This document shows, piece by piece, positions 1 to 6,241 of a DNA stretch of 12,469 nucleotides. Numbering within the stretch: position 1 is the first letter of the stretch; every line of letters starts with the position of its first letter. The stretch is from Actinomycetes bacterium. Lineage in GTDB: Bacteria; Actinomycetota; Actinomycetes; Actinomycetales; Cellulomonadaceae. The notes beneath the pieces are model-generated. The model ran no database searches. It was not told where the DNA came from and saw only the letters and a list, made by a program, of their open reading frames with translations. A program made the translations under genes and the position numbers. The stretch covers positions 1 to 12,469 of the forward strand of contig JAEXEM010000046.1 of the NCBI GenBank assembly GCA_023401045.1, given 5' to 3'.

Positions 1-67
1 GGCCCGCCCGGCCCGGGGCCGGGGCCTGGCCCGGGGCGCGCCCAGGGCCGGTGCGTCCGGTGTCGGG
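1..67. other. GC-only stretch upstream of the phosphatase gene
   Basis: The first 60 bases are almost pure G and C. They contain a 10-bp direct repeat (GGCCCGGGGC at 10-19 and again at 28-37). Two of the three plus-strand frames stay open through this stretch, so it could be the 3' end of an upstream gene or a GC-rich spacer. No start, stop or conserved motif allows a choice. Confidence 0.4.
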
Positions 68-74
68 ATGCGGT

Positions 75-88
75 GGCACGATGTGCCG
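75..88 (+). promoter_or_regulatory. Putative -10 element for a leaderless ppx transcript, inside an inverted repeat
   Basis: CACGAT at 77-82 lies exactly 6 nt before the GTG at 89. The same hexamer-to-start spacing occurs before the genes starting at 4435 (TACCGT) and at 7574 on the minus strand (TAGCGT). The hexamer is the core of a perfect inverted repeat, GGCAC-GAT-GTGCC at 75-87. The nine bases GGCACGATG recur at 6081-6089 in front of the tRNA gene. No good -35 was seen. That this is a -10 giving a leaderless mRNA is inferred. Confidence 0.4.
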
Positions 89-1042
89 GTGACACGCGTG
101 GCTGCCATCGACTGCGGGACCAACTCCATCCGTCTGCTCGTCGCGGACGTCGACCCCGGGGCGGGCACGCTCGTCGACCTCGAGCGCACGAACGAGGTCG
201 TGCGCCTCGGCCAGGGCGTCGACCGCACCGGGATGCTCGCGCCCGAGGCCCTCGCTCGCACGCTCGACGCGACGCGCCGCTACCACGAGGTGTGCGAGCG
301 GCTCGGCGTCGAGGCGGTCCGGTTCGTCGCCACGTCCGCCACGCGCGACGCCCGCAACCGGGAGGAGTTCGTCACCGGCGTGCGCGACGCCCTCGGGGTC
401 GAGCCGGAGGTCATCGGCGGGGACGAGGAGGCCCGGCTGTCCTTCCGCGGCGCGACGGGCGTCATCGCGGGCAGGTTCGACGGGCCGTTCCTCGTCGTCG
501 ACCTCGGTGGCGGGTCGACCGAGCTCGTCCTCGGGGAGACGGCACCGGAGGCCGCGCTCTCGATGGATGTCGGGTCGGTGCGGCTGACGGAGCGGCACCT
601 GCACGACGACCCGCCGACGCCCGCCCAGGTCGCGGCCGCCGACGCCGACGTCGACGCGGCGCTCGACGCGGCCGCACGTGTGGTCCCGCTCGGCCGCACG
701 GCGACCCTCGTCGGTCTCGCCGGCTCGGTGACGACGCTCACCGCCCACGCGCTGCGGCTCGACCGCTACGACCGGGACCGGATCGACCAGGCGGTCCTCC
801 CGGTCGACGACGTCCTCGCGGCGTGCGAGGACATGCTCGCCCGCACGCACGACGAGCGTGCCGCGCTGCCCTACCTGCACCCCGGCCGCGTCGACGTCAT
901 CGGCGCCGGGGCGCTCGTGTGGCGCGACGTCGTGCGCCGGGTGCGCGACGAGGTCGCGGCCGCCGGCGGCGCGCTCACGCACGTCGTCACGTCGGAGCAC
1001 GACATCCTCGACGGCATCGCCTGGAGCGTCGCGGAGCGCTGA
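89..1042 (+). CDS. ppx: Ppx/GppA family exopolyphosphatase, short form
   Basis: A cytoplasmic phosphatase of the ASKHA fold, expected to remove terminal phosphate from polyphosphate and possibly to hydrolyse pppGpp. Visible motifs, numbered from the GTG at 89 (317 aa), are the phosphate-1 loop IDCGTNSIRLL near residues 7-17, the phosphate-2 loop DLGGGSTEL near 144-152, GLAGSVTTLTA near 211-221, and the C-terminal SEHDILDGIAWS. The protein is about 320 aa, so it lacks the C-terminal HD-like half of the roughly 500-aa E. coli enzymes; this is usual in actinobacteria. An ATG at 68 would add seven residues (MRWHDVP) of non-family character. The GTG at 89 gives the family N-terminus (MTRVAAIDCG) and sits 6 nt after a -10-like hexamer, so it is preferred. 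Polyphosphatase versus pppGpp phosphatase cannot be decided from sequence. Confidence 0.92.
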   Translation: MTRVAAIDCGTNSIRLLVADVDPGAGTLVDLERTNEVVRLGQGVDRTGMLAPEALARTLDATRRYHEVCERLGVEAVRFVATSATRDARNREEFVTGVRDALGVEPEVIGGDEEARLSFRGATGVIAGRFDGPFLVVDLGGGSTELVLGETAPEAALSMDVGSVRLTERHLHDDPPTPAQVAAADADVDAALDAAARVVPLGRTATLVGLAGSVTTLTAHALRLDRYDRDRIDQAVLPVDDVLAACEDMLARTHDERAALPYLHPGRVDVIGAGALVWRDVVRRVRDEVAAAGGALTHVVTSEHDILDGIAWSVAER

Positions 1043-1057
1043 GCGGGCGGCTCCGCG
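1030..1057 (+). terminator. Weak stem-loop across the ppx stop codon
   Basis: CGCGGAGC at 1030-1037 pairs perfectly with GCTCCGCG at 1050-1057, giving an 8-bp stem with a 12-nt loop that contains the TGA stop. No T-tract follows. It may be a Rho-independent-like terminator for ppx or chance pairing in GC-rich DNA. Confidence 0.3.
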
Positions 1058-1167
1058 GGGCAGGTGCGCGCCGGCGCAGGCCGCCGTGCCGACCTGCGTC
1101 CACGGGGTGGTGCGGCCCGTGCGGCGGGGCTCGCGTCGGGATCACCCGTTCGGCGGGTGCTTCGGCG

Positions 1168-1200
1168 TAGACGGTAGTACGCACTGCACACTACTGTGTG
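1168..1200 (+). promoter_or_regulatory. padR promoter with palindromic operator in the -35/-10 spacer
   Basis: TAGACG at 1168-1173 (4 of 6 to TTGACA), an 18-nt spacer and TACTGT at 1192-1197 (fits TANNNT) form a plausible promoter. An imperfect dyad, GTAGT-NN-GCA-C-TGC-NN-ACTAC at 1174-1194 centred on 1184, fills the spacer and overlaps the -10. A second perfect repeat, CACAC-TACT-GTGTG at 1187-1200, overlaps it. PadR proteins bind such dyads as dimers, so autorepression by the product of 1288-1617 is inferred. The mRNA would carry a leader of roughly 80 nt. Nothing else was recognised in the gap 1058-1167. Confidence 0.55.
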
Positions 1201-1287
1201 TGACGCGGGCGCTGGAGGGGTGCCCGCACCACGTCCCTCGCCGGCCCGGCGCTGTCCGGGCCGGCGCAGGGGGAACCGGAGGCCGGC

Positions 1288-1617
1288 GTGGACACCACGC
1301 AGCTGCTCAAGGGGGTGCTCGACCTCGCCGTGCTGGCGGTCGTCGCGCAGGAGGACGGGTACGGGTACGACGTCGTGCGGCGCCTGCGTGCCGCCGGCAT
1401 CGAGGAGGTCGGTGACGCCTCGGTCTACGGGACGCTGCGACGCCTGTACGCGTCGGGTGCGCTGACGTCCTACGTCGTGCCCAGCGACGAGGGCCCGCAC
1501 CGCAAGTACTACGGCATCAACCCGCAGGGCAGGGCGATGCTGGCAGCGCAGCGCAAGGACTGGCACGAGTTCGCGGGCACGCTCGACCGCCTGCTGGGGA
1601 CCGAGGGGGCGGCATGA
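1288..1617 (+). CDS. PadR family transcriptional regulator
   Basis: A 109-aa winged-helix DNA-binding protein. The N-terminal part matches the PadR family: TTQLLKGVLDLAVLAVV (residues 3-19), EDGYGYDVVRRL (22-33), the recognition-helix segment GDASVYGTLRRLYASGAL (42-59), and the wing with its tail, EGPHRKYYGINPQGRAML (68-85). The C-terminal dimerisation helix is short (about residues 84-104), as in the small PadR-s2-type members. The GTG start has a strong Shine-Dalgarno, GGAGG at 1278-1282, with a 5-nt spacer. Its stop overlaps the next gene in an ATGA junction, so the two are translationally coupled. Pairing of a PadR with a HAAS-domain membrane protein recurs in Gram-positive bacteria. The likely target is its own operon, through the palindrome at 1174-1194; the inducing signal is unknown. 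Confidence 0.95.
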   Translation: MDTTQLLKGVLDLAVLAVVAQEDGYGYDVVRRLRAAGIEEVGDASVYGTLRRLYASGALTSYVVPSDEGPHRKYYGINPQGRAMLAAQRKDWHEFAGTLDRLLGTEGAA

Positions 1618-2804
1618 GCATCGTGGACGAGACGGTCGCGCAGGACGTGCGCCGGTACGCGGCGGCGGTGCGGGCGGCGCTCGCCGACCTGGGGCCCGAG
1701 ACCGTGGACGACCTCACCGACGGGCTCGAGGCGAACCTCGTCGACGCGCTCGCGGACGAGCGGCGGCAGCACCGCGGGTCCCTCGTCGACGAGTTCGGGA
1801 CGCCCGAGGCGTACGCGGCCGAGCTGCGCGCCGCCGCGGGCGTCGCGCCGGCGCGCTCGACGTTCGGCGACGTGCTGCGCCTCCCGGACCGGCGCGTGCG
1901 CGAGCTGGGCAGTCGGCTGCTCGTGCGGCTGCGTGGCCGGGCGTGGTGGCCCCCGGTGGAGGAGTTTGCCGTCGCGCTGCGCCCCGCGTGGTGGGTCGTG
2001 CGCGCCTGGGTCGTCTACCAGCTCGTCGCGCAGGTGCTCGGCGTGGCCCCGTCCTGGCTCCCGCGGCCGGCGGTGGCGTGGGTGCTGCTGCTCGTCGTCC
2101 TCGTCGCGAGCGTGCAGGCGGGGCGAGGGCAGTGGTTCACCACCCGGCCGGCGCGGGGCGTCGTCGCCGTCGTCTCGGTCGTCTCCGTCGTCGCCCTGCT
2201 GCCGCTCGCGGCGACGGTCCGTGCCGAGGAGGAGTGGACCCTCGCCCTGGCCCGCGACGCGGCGCGCGGGACGACGGACCGCCCCTCGGTGTACCTCGAG
2301 GTGCCGCAGGACGGCGTCGTCGTCGACGGCATGCCGGTGAGCAACCTCTTCGTCTACGACGCGGCGGGCGACCCGCTCACCGACGTCCAGGTCTACGACG
2401 ACCGCGGCCGGCCGGTGCGCACGACGTTCGACGAGGGCACGTCGCCCTGGTACCGCCCGGACAGCGACGAGCCGTGGTACTTCGCGCCGACGGCGTCCGA
2501 CGACGGACGGGTGCGCTGGAACGTCTACCCGCTGCGCGGCTGGTCCGAGGGCATGCTCGTGCGGGACGAGGACACCGGCGAGCTGGGCCCGCCGTCCGGC
2601 CTCGCCCCGGTGGCCCCGCCGTTCCCGTTCGCGAAGGCGCCCGCGGTCGCCCCGGGGCCGGCCGGCGGGTCGGTCGAGTCCGGCAGCGGGGAGGGGGACA
2701 CCGACCCCGGGGCCGCACCCGGGTCGGAGGGCGTCGACCTGACCCCCACCGCCGGGCCGCTCGCACCGAGCGCGTCGCCGGTCGTGTCGACGTCGGCGCC
2801 CTGA
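1614..2804 (+). CDS. HAAS-domain (DUF1700-like) membrane protein with extracytoplasmic C-terminal region
   Basis: A 396-aa protein coupled to padR by ATGA. Residues about 10-75 resemble the HAAS domain: an acidic helical module with LADLGPETVDDLTDGLEANL and FGTPEAYAAELRAAAG (61-76). Three hydrophobic segments follow, at roughly 118-142, 152-169 and 183-202. A soluble region at about 205-325, rich in Asp, Tyr and Trp (for example LFVYDAAGDPLTDVQVYDDRG), shows no family I can name. The last 70 residues are a Pro/Ala/Gly/Ser-rich tail, probably disordered. With three helices and a cytoplasmic N-terminus, the C-terminal region would lie outside the membrane. In related pairs the HAAS domain is thought to serve signalling alongside PadR; the exact role here is unknown. 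The stop codon lies inside the first copy of a 19-bp tandem repeat. Confidence 0.85.
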   Translation: MSIVDETVAQDVRRYAAAVRAALADLGPETVDDLTDGLEANLVDALADERRQHRGSLVDEFGTPEAYAAELRAAAGVAPARSTFGDVLRLPDRRVRELGSRLLVRLRGRAWWPPVEEFAVALRPAWWVVRAWVVYQLVAQVLGVAPSWLPRPAVAWVLLLVVLVASVQAGRGQWFTTRPARGVVAVVSVVSVVALLPLAATVRAEEEWTLALARDAARGTTDRPSVYLEVPQDGVVVDGMPVSNLFVYDAAGDPLTDVQVYDDRGRPVRTTFDEGTSPWYRPDSDEPWYFAPTASDDGRVRWNVYPLRGWSEGMLVRDEDTGELGPPSGLAPVAPPFPFAKAPAVAPGPAGGSVESGSGEGDTDPGAAPGSEGVDLTPTAGPLAPSASPVVSTSAP

Positions 2805-2836
2805 CGGAGCGCAGACGCCCTGACGGAGCGCAGACG
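2797..2836. repeat. 19-bp perfect tandem duplication over the HAAS gene stop codon
   Basis: GCCCTGACGGAGCGCAGAC occurs at 2798-2816 and again directly at 2817-2835, with one more matching base on each side. The first copy carries the TGA stop of the upstream gene (2802-2804). The second copy's TGA (2821-2823) falls in another frame because 19 is not a multiple of three. It looks like a slippage duplication. Confidence 0.9.
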
Positions 2837-2857
2837 GAGCGGCGGCGCGCGGCGGGG

Positions 2858-2881
2858 GGGCACGTCGGGAGCGACGTGCCC
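2858..2881 (+). terminator. GC hairpin between the HAAS and CNNM genes
   Basis: GGGCACGTC at 2858-2866 pairs perfectly with GACGTGCCC at 2873-2881: a 9-bp stem with loop GGGAGC. It lies 54 nt after the HAAS gene stop, so it may end the padR operon transcript. It has no T-tract. It also covers the place where the -35 of the next promoter would be, so an operator role is possible. Confidence 0.5.
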
Positions 2882-2884
2882 GCC

Positions 2885-2890
2885 TACGCT
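2885..2890 (+). promoter_or_regulatory. Putative -10 element of the CNNM-family gene
   Basis: TACGCT matches the actinobacterial TANNNT -10 pattern and starts 38 nt before the GTG at 2923. The matching -35 would fall in the hairpin at 2858-2881, where no close match to TTGACA is seen. Confidence 0.4.
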
Positions 2891-2922
2891 GGGGACGTCC
2901 CGCTCCCGACCCTGGACGCACC

Positions 2923-4341
2923 GTGACAGCTGACACCTGGGCCGATGTCGGCCTCGTCCTGCTCTTCATCCTCATCGGCGGGGTCTTCGCCGGCACCGAG
3001 CTCGCGCTGGTGTCGCTGCGGGAGTCCCAGCTCGGCCGGCTCGAGAAGCAGGGGCCGCGTGGCGTGCGGGTCGCGGCGGTCGCCCGCAACCCCAACCGGT
3101 TCCTCGCGGCCGTGCAGATCGGCGTGACGGTCGCGGGGTTCTTCTCCGCGGCGTTCGGGGCGTCGACCCTGGCGTCCTCGCTCGCCCCCGTCTTCGTCTC
3201 GATGGGGCTCTCCGAGGGGGCGGCCGAGGGTGTCGCGCTCGTCGTCCTCACGCTGCTCATCGCCTACCTGTCGCTCGTGCTGGGCGAGCTCGTGCCCAAG
3301 CGGATCGCCATGCAGCAGGCCGCGCGGGTGTCGCTGTGGGTCGGCCCGCCGCTCGACCGCTTCGCGGCGCTCATGACGCCCGTCGTCTGGCTGCTGTCGA
3401 AGTCGACGAACGGTGTCGTGCGGCTCCTCGGCTTCGACCCCTCGGCGACGAGCGACCAGATCAGCGACGAGGAGCTGCGCGACCTCGTGCGCACCCACCC
3501 CGACCTGCCGGAGGACGAGCGTCGTCTCATCAGCGAGGTCTTCGACGCGGGGGACCGCTCGCTCGTCGAGGTCATGCGACCGCGCGCGGACGTCACCTTC
3601 CTCGCCGCGGACGCCCCCATCGCCCGGGCGGCCCAGCTCGTCGGGACGCTGCCGTACTCGCGGTACCCGGTGACCGGCGAGGACTTCGACGACATCGTCG
3701 GCTTCGTCCACGTGCGCGACCTGCTGGCCCCGGTGGCCCGCGCCGTGCGGGAGGCCGACGAGGACCCCGACACCCACGGCCGCGCCGGTGTCGTCGAGGC
3801 GATCGTCGAGGTCGCGGCGACGACGGTCGGCGACGTCACGCGCCCCATCGTCCAGCTCCCGGGCACGAACGCCGTGCTGCCGACGCTCTCGGCGATGCGC
3901 CGCACCGGGGCGCACATCGCGGTCGTCGTCGACGAGTACGGCGGCACCGACGGGATCGTCACGCTCGAGGACCTGCTCGAGGAGCTCGTCGGCGACATCG
4001 TCGACGAGTACGACCCCGTCCCCGTCGGCCTCGCGGGCACCTCCGACGTGGATGCCCGCCTCTCGCTCGAGGACTTCGCCGAGCGCACCGGTGTCGTGCT
4101 GCCGGACGGCCCGTACGAGACGGTCGCGGGCTACGTCCTCGCCCGCCTCGGGCACCTCGCGCGGCCGGGGGAGGCCGTCGAGGTCGAGGCGCCCGCCGAA
4201 GGTGACCGGGAGACCGCCCCGACGACGACGCGCACGCTGCTGCGGGTGCGCGAGGTCGACGGCCGGCGCATCACCGGCGTGCGCGTCGAGCACGTGCCCG
4301 CCCAGGACGTCGCCGCAGGTCCCGCGGCGGACGGGACCTGA
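2923..4341 (+). CDS. CNNM / CBS-pair / CorC-domain membrane protein ('hemolysin family', TlyC-like)
   Basis: A 472-aa integral membrane protein of the CNNM/CorC family, linked in characterised members to magnesium or divalent-cation export; 'hemolysin' is a historical label. Order: CNNM (DUF21) transmembrane domain at about 5-165, with NPNRFLAAVQIGVTVAGFF (56-74) and the family motif LVLGELVPKRIA (118-129); a linker with the acidic DEELRDLV; a CBS pair at about 215-365, including LPYSRYPV (243-250) and VVVDEYGGTDGIVTLEDLLE (334-353); then a CorC_HlyC domain at about 375-455 with GPYETVAGYVLARLG (396-410). Length is normal for the family. The GTG start gives a short extracytoplasmic N-terminus before the first helix. 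Many actinobacteria carry two such genes in tandem; here there is only one. The transported ion cannot be read from sequence. Confidence 0.94.
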   Translation: MTADTWADVGLVLLFILIGGVFAGTELALVSLRESQLGRLEKQGPRGVRVAAVARNPNRFLAAVQIGVTVAGFFSAAFGASTLASSLAPVFVSMGLSEGAAEGVALVVLTLLIAYLSLVLGELVPKRIAMQQAARVSLWVGPPLDRFAALMTPVVWLLSKSTNGVVRLLGFDPSATSDQISDEELRDLVRTHPDLPEDERRLISEVFDAGDRSLVEVMRPRADVTFLAADAPIARAAQLVGTLPYSRYPVTGEDFDDIVGFVHVRDLLAPVARAVREADEDPDTHGRAGVVEAIVEVAATTVGDVTRPIVQLPGTNAVLPTLSAMRRTGAHIAVVVDEYGGTDGIVTLEDLLEELVGDIVDEYDPVPVGLAGTSDVDARLSLEDFAERTGVVLPDGPYETVAGYVLARLGHLARPGEAVEVEAPAEGDRETAPTTTRTLLRVREVDGRRITGVRVEHVPAQDVAAGPAADGT

Positions 4342-4422
4342 GACCCGCGCAGGCCCCTGTGCTGCACCTCGGTGTGCTGGGCGTCACCAGGGACGGAGGC
4401 GACGCTCGGCCTCGCGCGCGTC

Positions 4423-4434
4423 TACCGTAGAGGC
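4423..4434 (+). promoter_or_regulatory. Putative -10 element for a leaderless ndh transcript
   Basis: TACCGT at 4423-4428 is followed by 6 nt and then ATG at 4435, the spacing expected if transcription starts at the initiation codon. AGAGG at 4429-4433 is too close to the ATG to be a ribosome binding site, which also favours leaderless initiation. No convincing -35 was seen. Confidence 0.5.
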
Positions 4435-5964
4435 ATGCCTCAGCCGTCCTCCACCTCCGTCGACGCTGCCCGCGCACAGGGTGAGGTGATGCCGGCACCC
4501 GGCGGCAAGCCGCGCAAGGTGCCTCGCGTCCTCGTCCTCGGCGGCGGGACCGTCGGCCTCTACTCCGCGCGCCGGCTGCGCCGCCGCCTGGGGCAGCGGG
4601 AGGCGGCCATCGTCGTCGTCGACCCGCGCCCGTACATGACGTACGCGCCCTTCCTCCCCGAGGCCGCCGCGGGCTCCATCGACCCGCGCAACGTCGTCGC
4701 CCCGCACCGCCGCGCCCTCAAGGGCGTCGACGTGCTGCAGGGCCACGTCACGCGGATCGAGCACGCGAACCGCCGTGTCGAGATCACGCCGATCGCGGGC
4801 GACCCGTACTGGGTCACCTACGACCACCTCGTCGTCGGGCTCGGCTCGGTCGCCCGCACGCTGCCCATCCCGGGCCTGGCGGAGCAGGGCATCGGCTTCA
4901 AGAACGTCGAGGAGGCCATCTCGCTGCGCAACCACGTGCTGGGGCGCATCGACGTCGCGTCCTCCACGTGGGACCCCGAGCTGCGCAAGCGGCTCCTCAC
5001 GTTCGTCTTCGTCGGCGGTGGCTTCGCCGGCATCGAGGCGCTCGCCGAGGTCGAGGACATGGCGCGCTACGCGGTGCGCAAGTACGGCGCCATCGAGCAG
5101 GAGGAGCTGCGCTTCGTCCTCGTCGAGGGCAGCCGCCGCATCCTGCCCGAGGTCAACGAGGAGCTCGGCGGCTACACGCTCGAGCAGCTGCGCAAGCGCG
5201 ACATCGAGATCTACCTGTCGACGTTCCTCCAGTCCTGCGTCGACGGGCACATCGTCCTGTCCGACGGCACCGAGTTCGACGCCGACACCCTCGTCTGGAC
5301 CGCAGGCGTCAAGGCGAACCCGGTGCTGCAGGACTCCGACCTGCCGCTCGACCGCATGGGCCGGGTCATCTGCAACGCGAACCTCCAGGTGACGACGGCC
5401 GAGGGCCAGGTCGTCGCCGACGCGTGGGCCGCCGGCGACTGCGCTGCCGTCCCGGACCTCTACAACCCGGGCTCGTTCTGCCCGCCGAACGCCCAGCACG
5501 CGCTGCGCGAGGGCAACCACATCGGCGACAACCTCGCCCTCGTGCTGCGCTCGGGTCAGCCCACGCCGTACAGCCACCGCAACATCGGTGCCGTCGCCTC
5601 GCTCGGCATGTACAAGGGCGTCGCGCAGATGTTCGGCAGGATCAAGGTCCGCGGCTTCCTCGCGTGGGTGCTGCACCGCACGTACCACGTCTTCGCCATG
5701 CCGACGGTCAACCGCAAGCTGCGCATCGCGGCCGGCTGGACCGGCTCGCTGCTGCTGCGTCGCGAGGTCGTCGCGCTCGGTTCGCTGCACGACCCGCGCG
5801 CGGAGTTCCTCCGCTCGGCCGTGCCGCCGAAGCCGAAGCCCGAGGCCGGTGCGGCGGACGAGAAGCTGCCGCCGCAGAAGGCCGAGCAGGGCTCCCCGGC
5901 CGGTGCCGGCGAGAGCGCCGAGAAGGCGGCCCCCGCCGAGGCGGCCGGCTCGGACAAGGCCTGA
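4435..5964 (+). CDS. ndh: Type II NADH dehydrogenase-like NAD(P)/FAD oxidoreductase
   Basis: A 509-aa two-Rossmann flavoprotein, expected to oxidise NADH and reduce menaquinone at the inner face of the membrane without pumping protons. Visible motifs: FAD-binding LVLGGGTVGLYSA (33-45), NAD-binding FVGGGFAGIEALAE (192-205), TLVWTAGVKANP (285-296), the second FAD motif WAAGDCAAVPD (331-341), and CPPNAQHALREG (349-360), which corresponds to the quinone-site region of NDH-2. A C-terminal segment at about 406-452 (starting RGFLAWVLHRTYHVF) resembles the membrane-anchoring region of NDH-2. Residues 463-509 are an extra Pro/Ala/Glu/Lys-rich tail, probably disordered. The start at 4435 is chosen for the -10 hexamer 6 nt upstream. 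An ATG at 4489 with AGGG at 4478-4481 is an alternative that would lose 18 non-conserved residues. A non-respiratory quinone reductase of the same fold is possible. Confidence 0.88.
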   Translation: MPQPSSTSVDAARAQGEVMPAPGGKPRKVPRVLVLGGGTVGLYSARRLRRRLGQREAAIVVVDPRPYMTYAPFLPEAAAGSIDPRNVVAPHRRALKGVDVLQGHVTRIEHANRRVEITPIAGDPYWVTYDHLVVGLGSVARTLPIPGLAEQGIGFKNVEEAISLRNHVLGRIDVASSTWDPELRKRLLTFVFVGGGFAGIEALAEVEDMARYAVRKYGAIEQEELRFVLVEGSRRILPEVNEELGGYTLEQLRKRDIEIYLSTFLQSCVDGHIVLSDGTEFDADTLVWTAGVKANPVLQDSDLPLDRMGRVICNANLQVTTAEGQVVADAWAAGDCAAVPDLYNPGSFCPPNAQHALREGNHIGDNLALVLRSGQPTPYSHRNIGAVASLGMYKGVAQMFGRIKVRGFLAWVLHRTYHVFAMPTVNRKLRIAAGWTGSLLLRREVVALGSLHDPRAEFLRSAVPPKPKPEAGAADEKLPPQKAEQGSPAGAGESAEKAAPAEAAGSDKA

Positions 5965-5975
5965 CACCACGACGA

Positions 5976-6011
5976 CGGCCCCGTCACCTCCAGCCGGAGG
6001 TGACGGGGCCG
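5976..6011 (+). terminator. Strong hairpin terminator after ndh
   Basis: Positions 5976-5991 pair perfectly with 5996-6011, giving a 16-bp stem with the 4-nt loop AGCC, starting 12 nt after the ndh stop. A5975-T6012 could extend it. The stem includes CCCCGTCACC and its complement. No T-run follows, as is usual in actinobacteria. It separates ndh from the tRNA gene. Confidence 0.9.
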
Positions 6012-6082
6012 TTCGCGTCCCGCGGGCGACGTCGCCCGGAGGCCCGTACCGAGGACCGAGCGGCCGAGCGGCCCGCGTGCGG

Positions 6083-6088
6083 CACGAT
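6083..6088 (+). promoter_or_regulatory. Putative -10 element of the tRNA gene
   Basis: CACGAT ends 8 nt before the first base of the tRNA at 6097, the right distance for a transcription start just upstream. The context GGCACGATG is identical to that at 75-83 before ppx. No clear -35 was seen. Confidence 0.35.
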
Positions 6089-6096
6089 GGGTCCGC

Positions 6097-6170
6097 GCCC
6101 CCGTAGCCCAACCGGCAGAGGCAACCGGCTTAAACCCGGTCCAGTCCGGGTTCGAACCCCGGCGGGGGCA
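6097..6170 (+). tRNA. tRNA with anticodon UAA (Leu by codon), class I shape
   Basis: A complete cloverleaf of 74 nt. Acceptor GCCCCCG (6097-6103) pairs with CGGGGGC (6163-6169); the discriminator is A6170. The anticodon stem is ACCGG/CCGGT (6124-6128 and 6136-6140) with loop CTTAAAC, so the anticodon is TAA at 6131-6133. The T stem is CCGGG/CCCGG with loop TTCGAAC (6151-6157). The D arm has GCC/GGC and the invariant GG (6114-6115), with one base more than the common form (GAGGCA instead of GAGCA). CCA is not encoded. The variable region is only CCAGT (6141-6145). Bacterial leucine tRNAs normally have a long variable arm, so the amino acid it carries is uncertain even though UAA reads the leucine codon UUA. 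By eye, TTA does not occur in frame in any gene of this window. Confidence 0.85.
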
Positions 6171-6175
6171 CGTCA

Positions 6176-6188
6176 GCGCGGTCCGCGC
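6176..6188. repeat. Small GC inverted repeat after the tRNA
   Basis: GCGCGG-T-CCGCGC starts 6 nt after the tRNA end. As RNA it would fold to a 5-bp stem with a 3-nt loop. It may assist 3' end formation of the tRNA transcript, or it may be chance. The rest of 6189-6241 shows only a weak 6-bp repeat (CCGGCA at 6204-6209, TGCCGG at 6225-6230). Confidence 0.3.
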
Positions 6189-6241
6189 ACCGTCGAGGAG
6201 CAGCCGGCAGGGCCGCAGGCGGGATGCCGGAGCACAGGGGA

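Noticed and set aside
1509..3260. Long minus-strand open frame antisense to padR and the HAAS gene
   Set aside because: It mirrors coding sequence on the plus strand; the translation is Arg/Pro/Ala-rich low-complexity typical of GC-rich shadows, with no domain.
2884..4293. 469-codon minus-strand open frame opposite the CNNM gene
   Set aside because: Composition is Asp/Arg/Glu/His-rich with no motif, while the plus strand encodes a clear complete family protein.
6023..6038. 16-bp perfect palindrome CGGGCGACGTCGCCCG between the ndh terminator and the tRNA
   Set aside because: At this base composition about one such palindrome is expected by chance in 12 kb, and its position matches no promoter element I could define.
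4384..6111. 575-codon minus-strand open frame opposite ndh
   Set aside because: It crosses the strong ndh terminator and is antisense to conserved flavoprotein motifs; a shadow frame.
6097..6170. Reading the tRNA as a stop suppressor, a selenocysteine tRNA or an integration site
   Set aside because: The 7-nt loop fixes the anticodon as TAA, not TTA, CTA or TCA. The arm lengths do not fit selC. No second copy of the tRNA 3' end and no integrase gene is present in the window.
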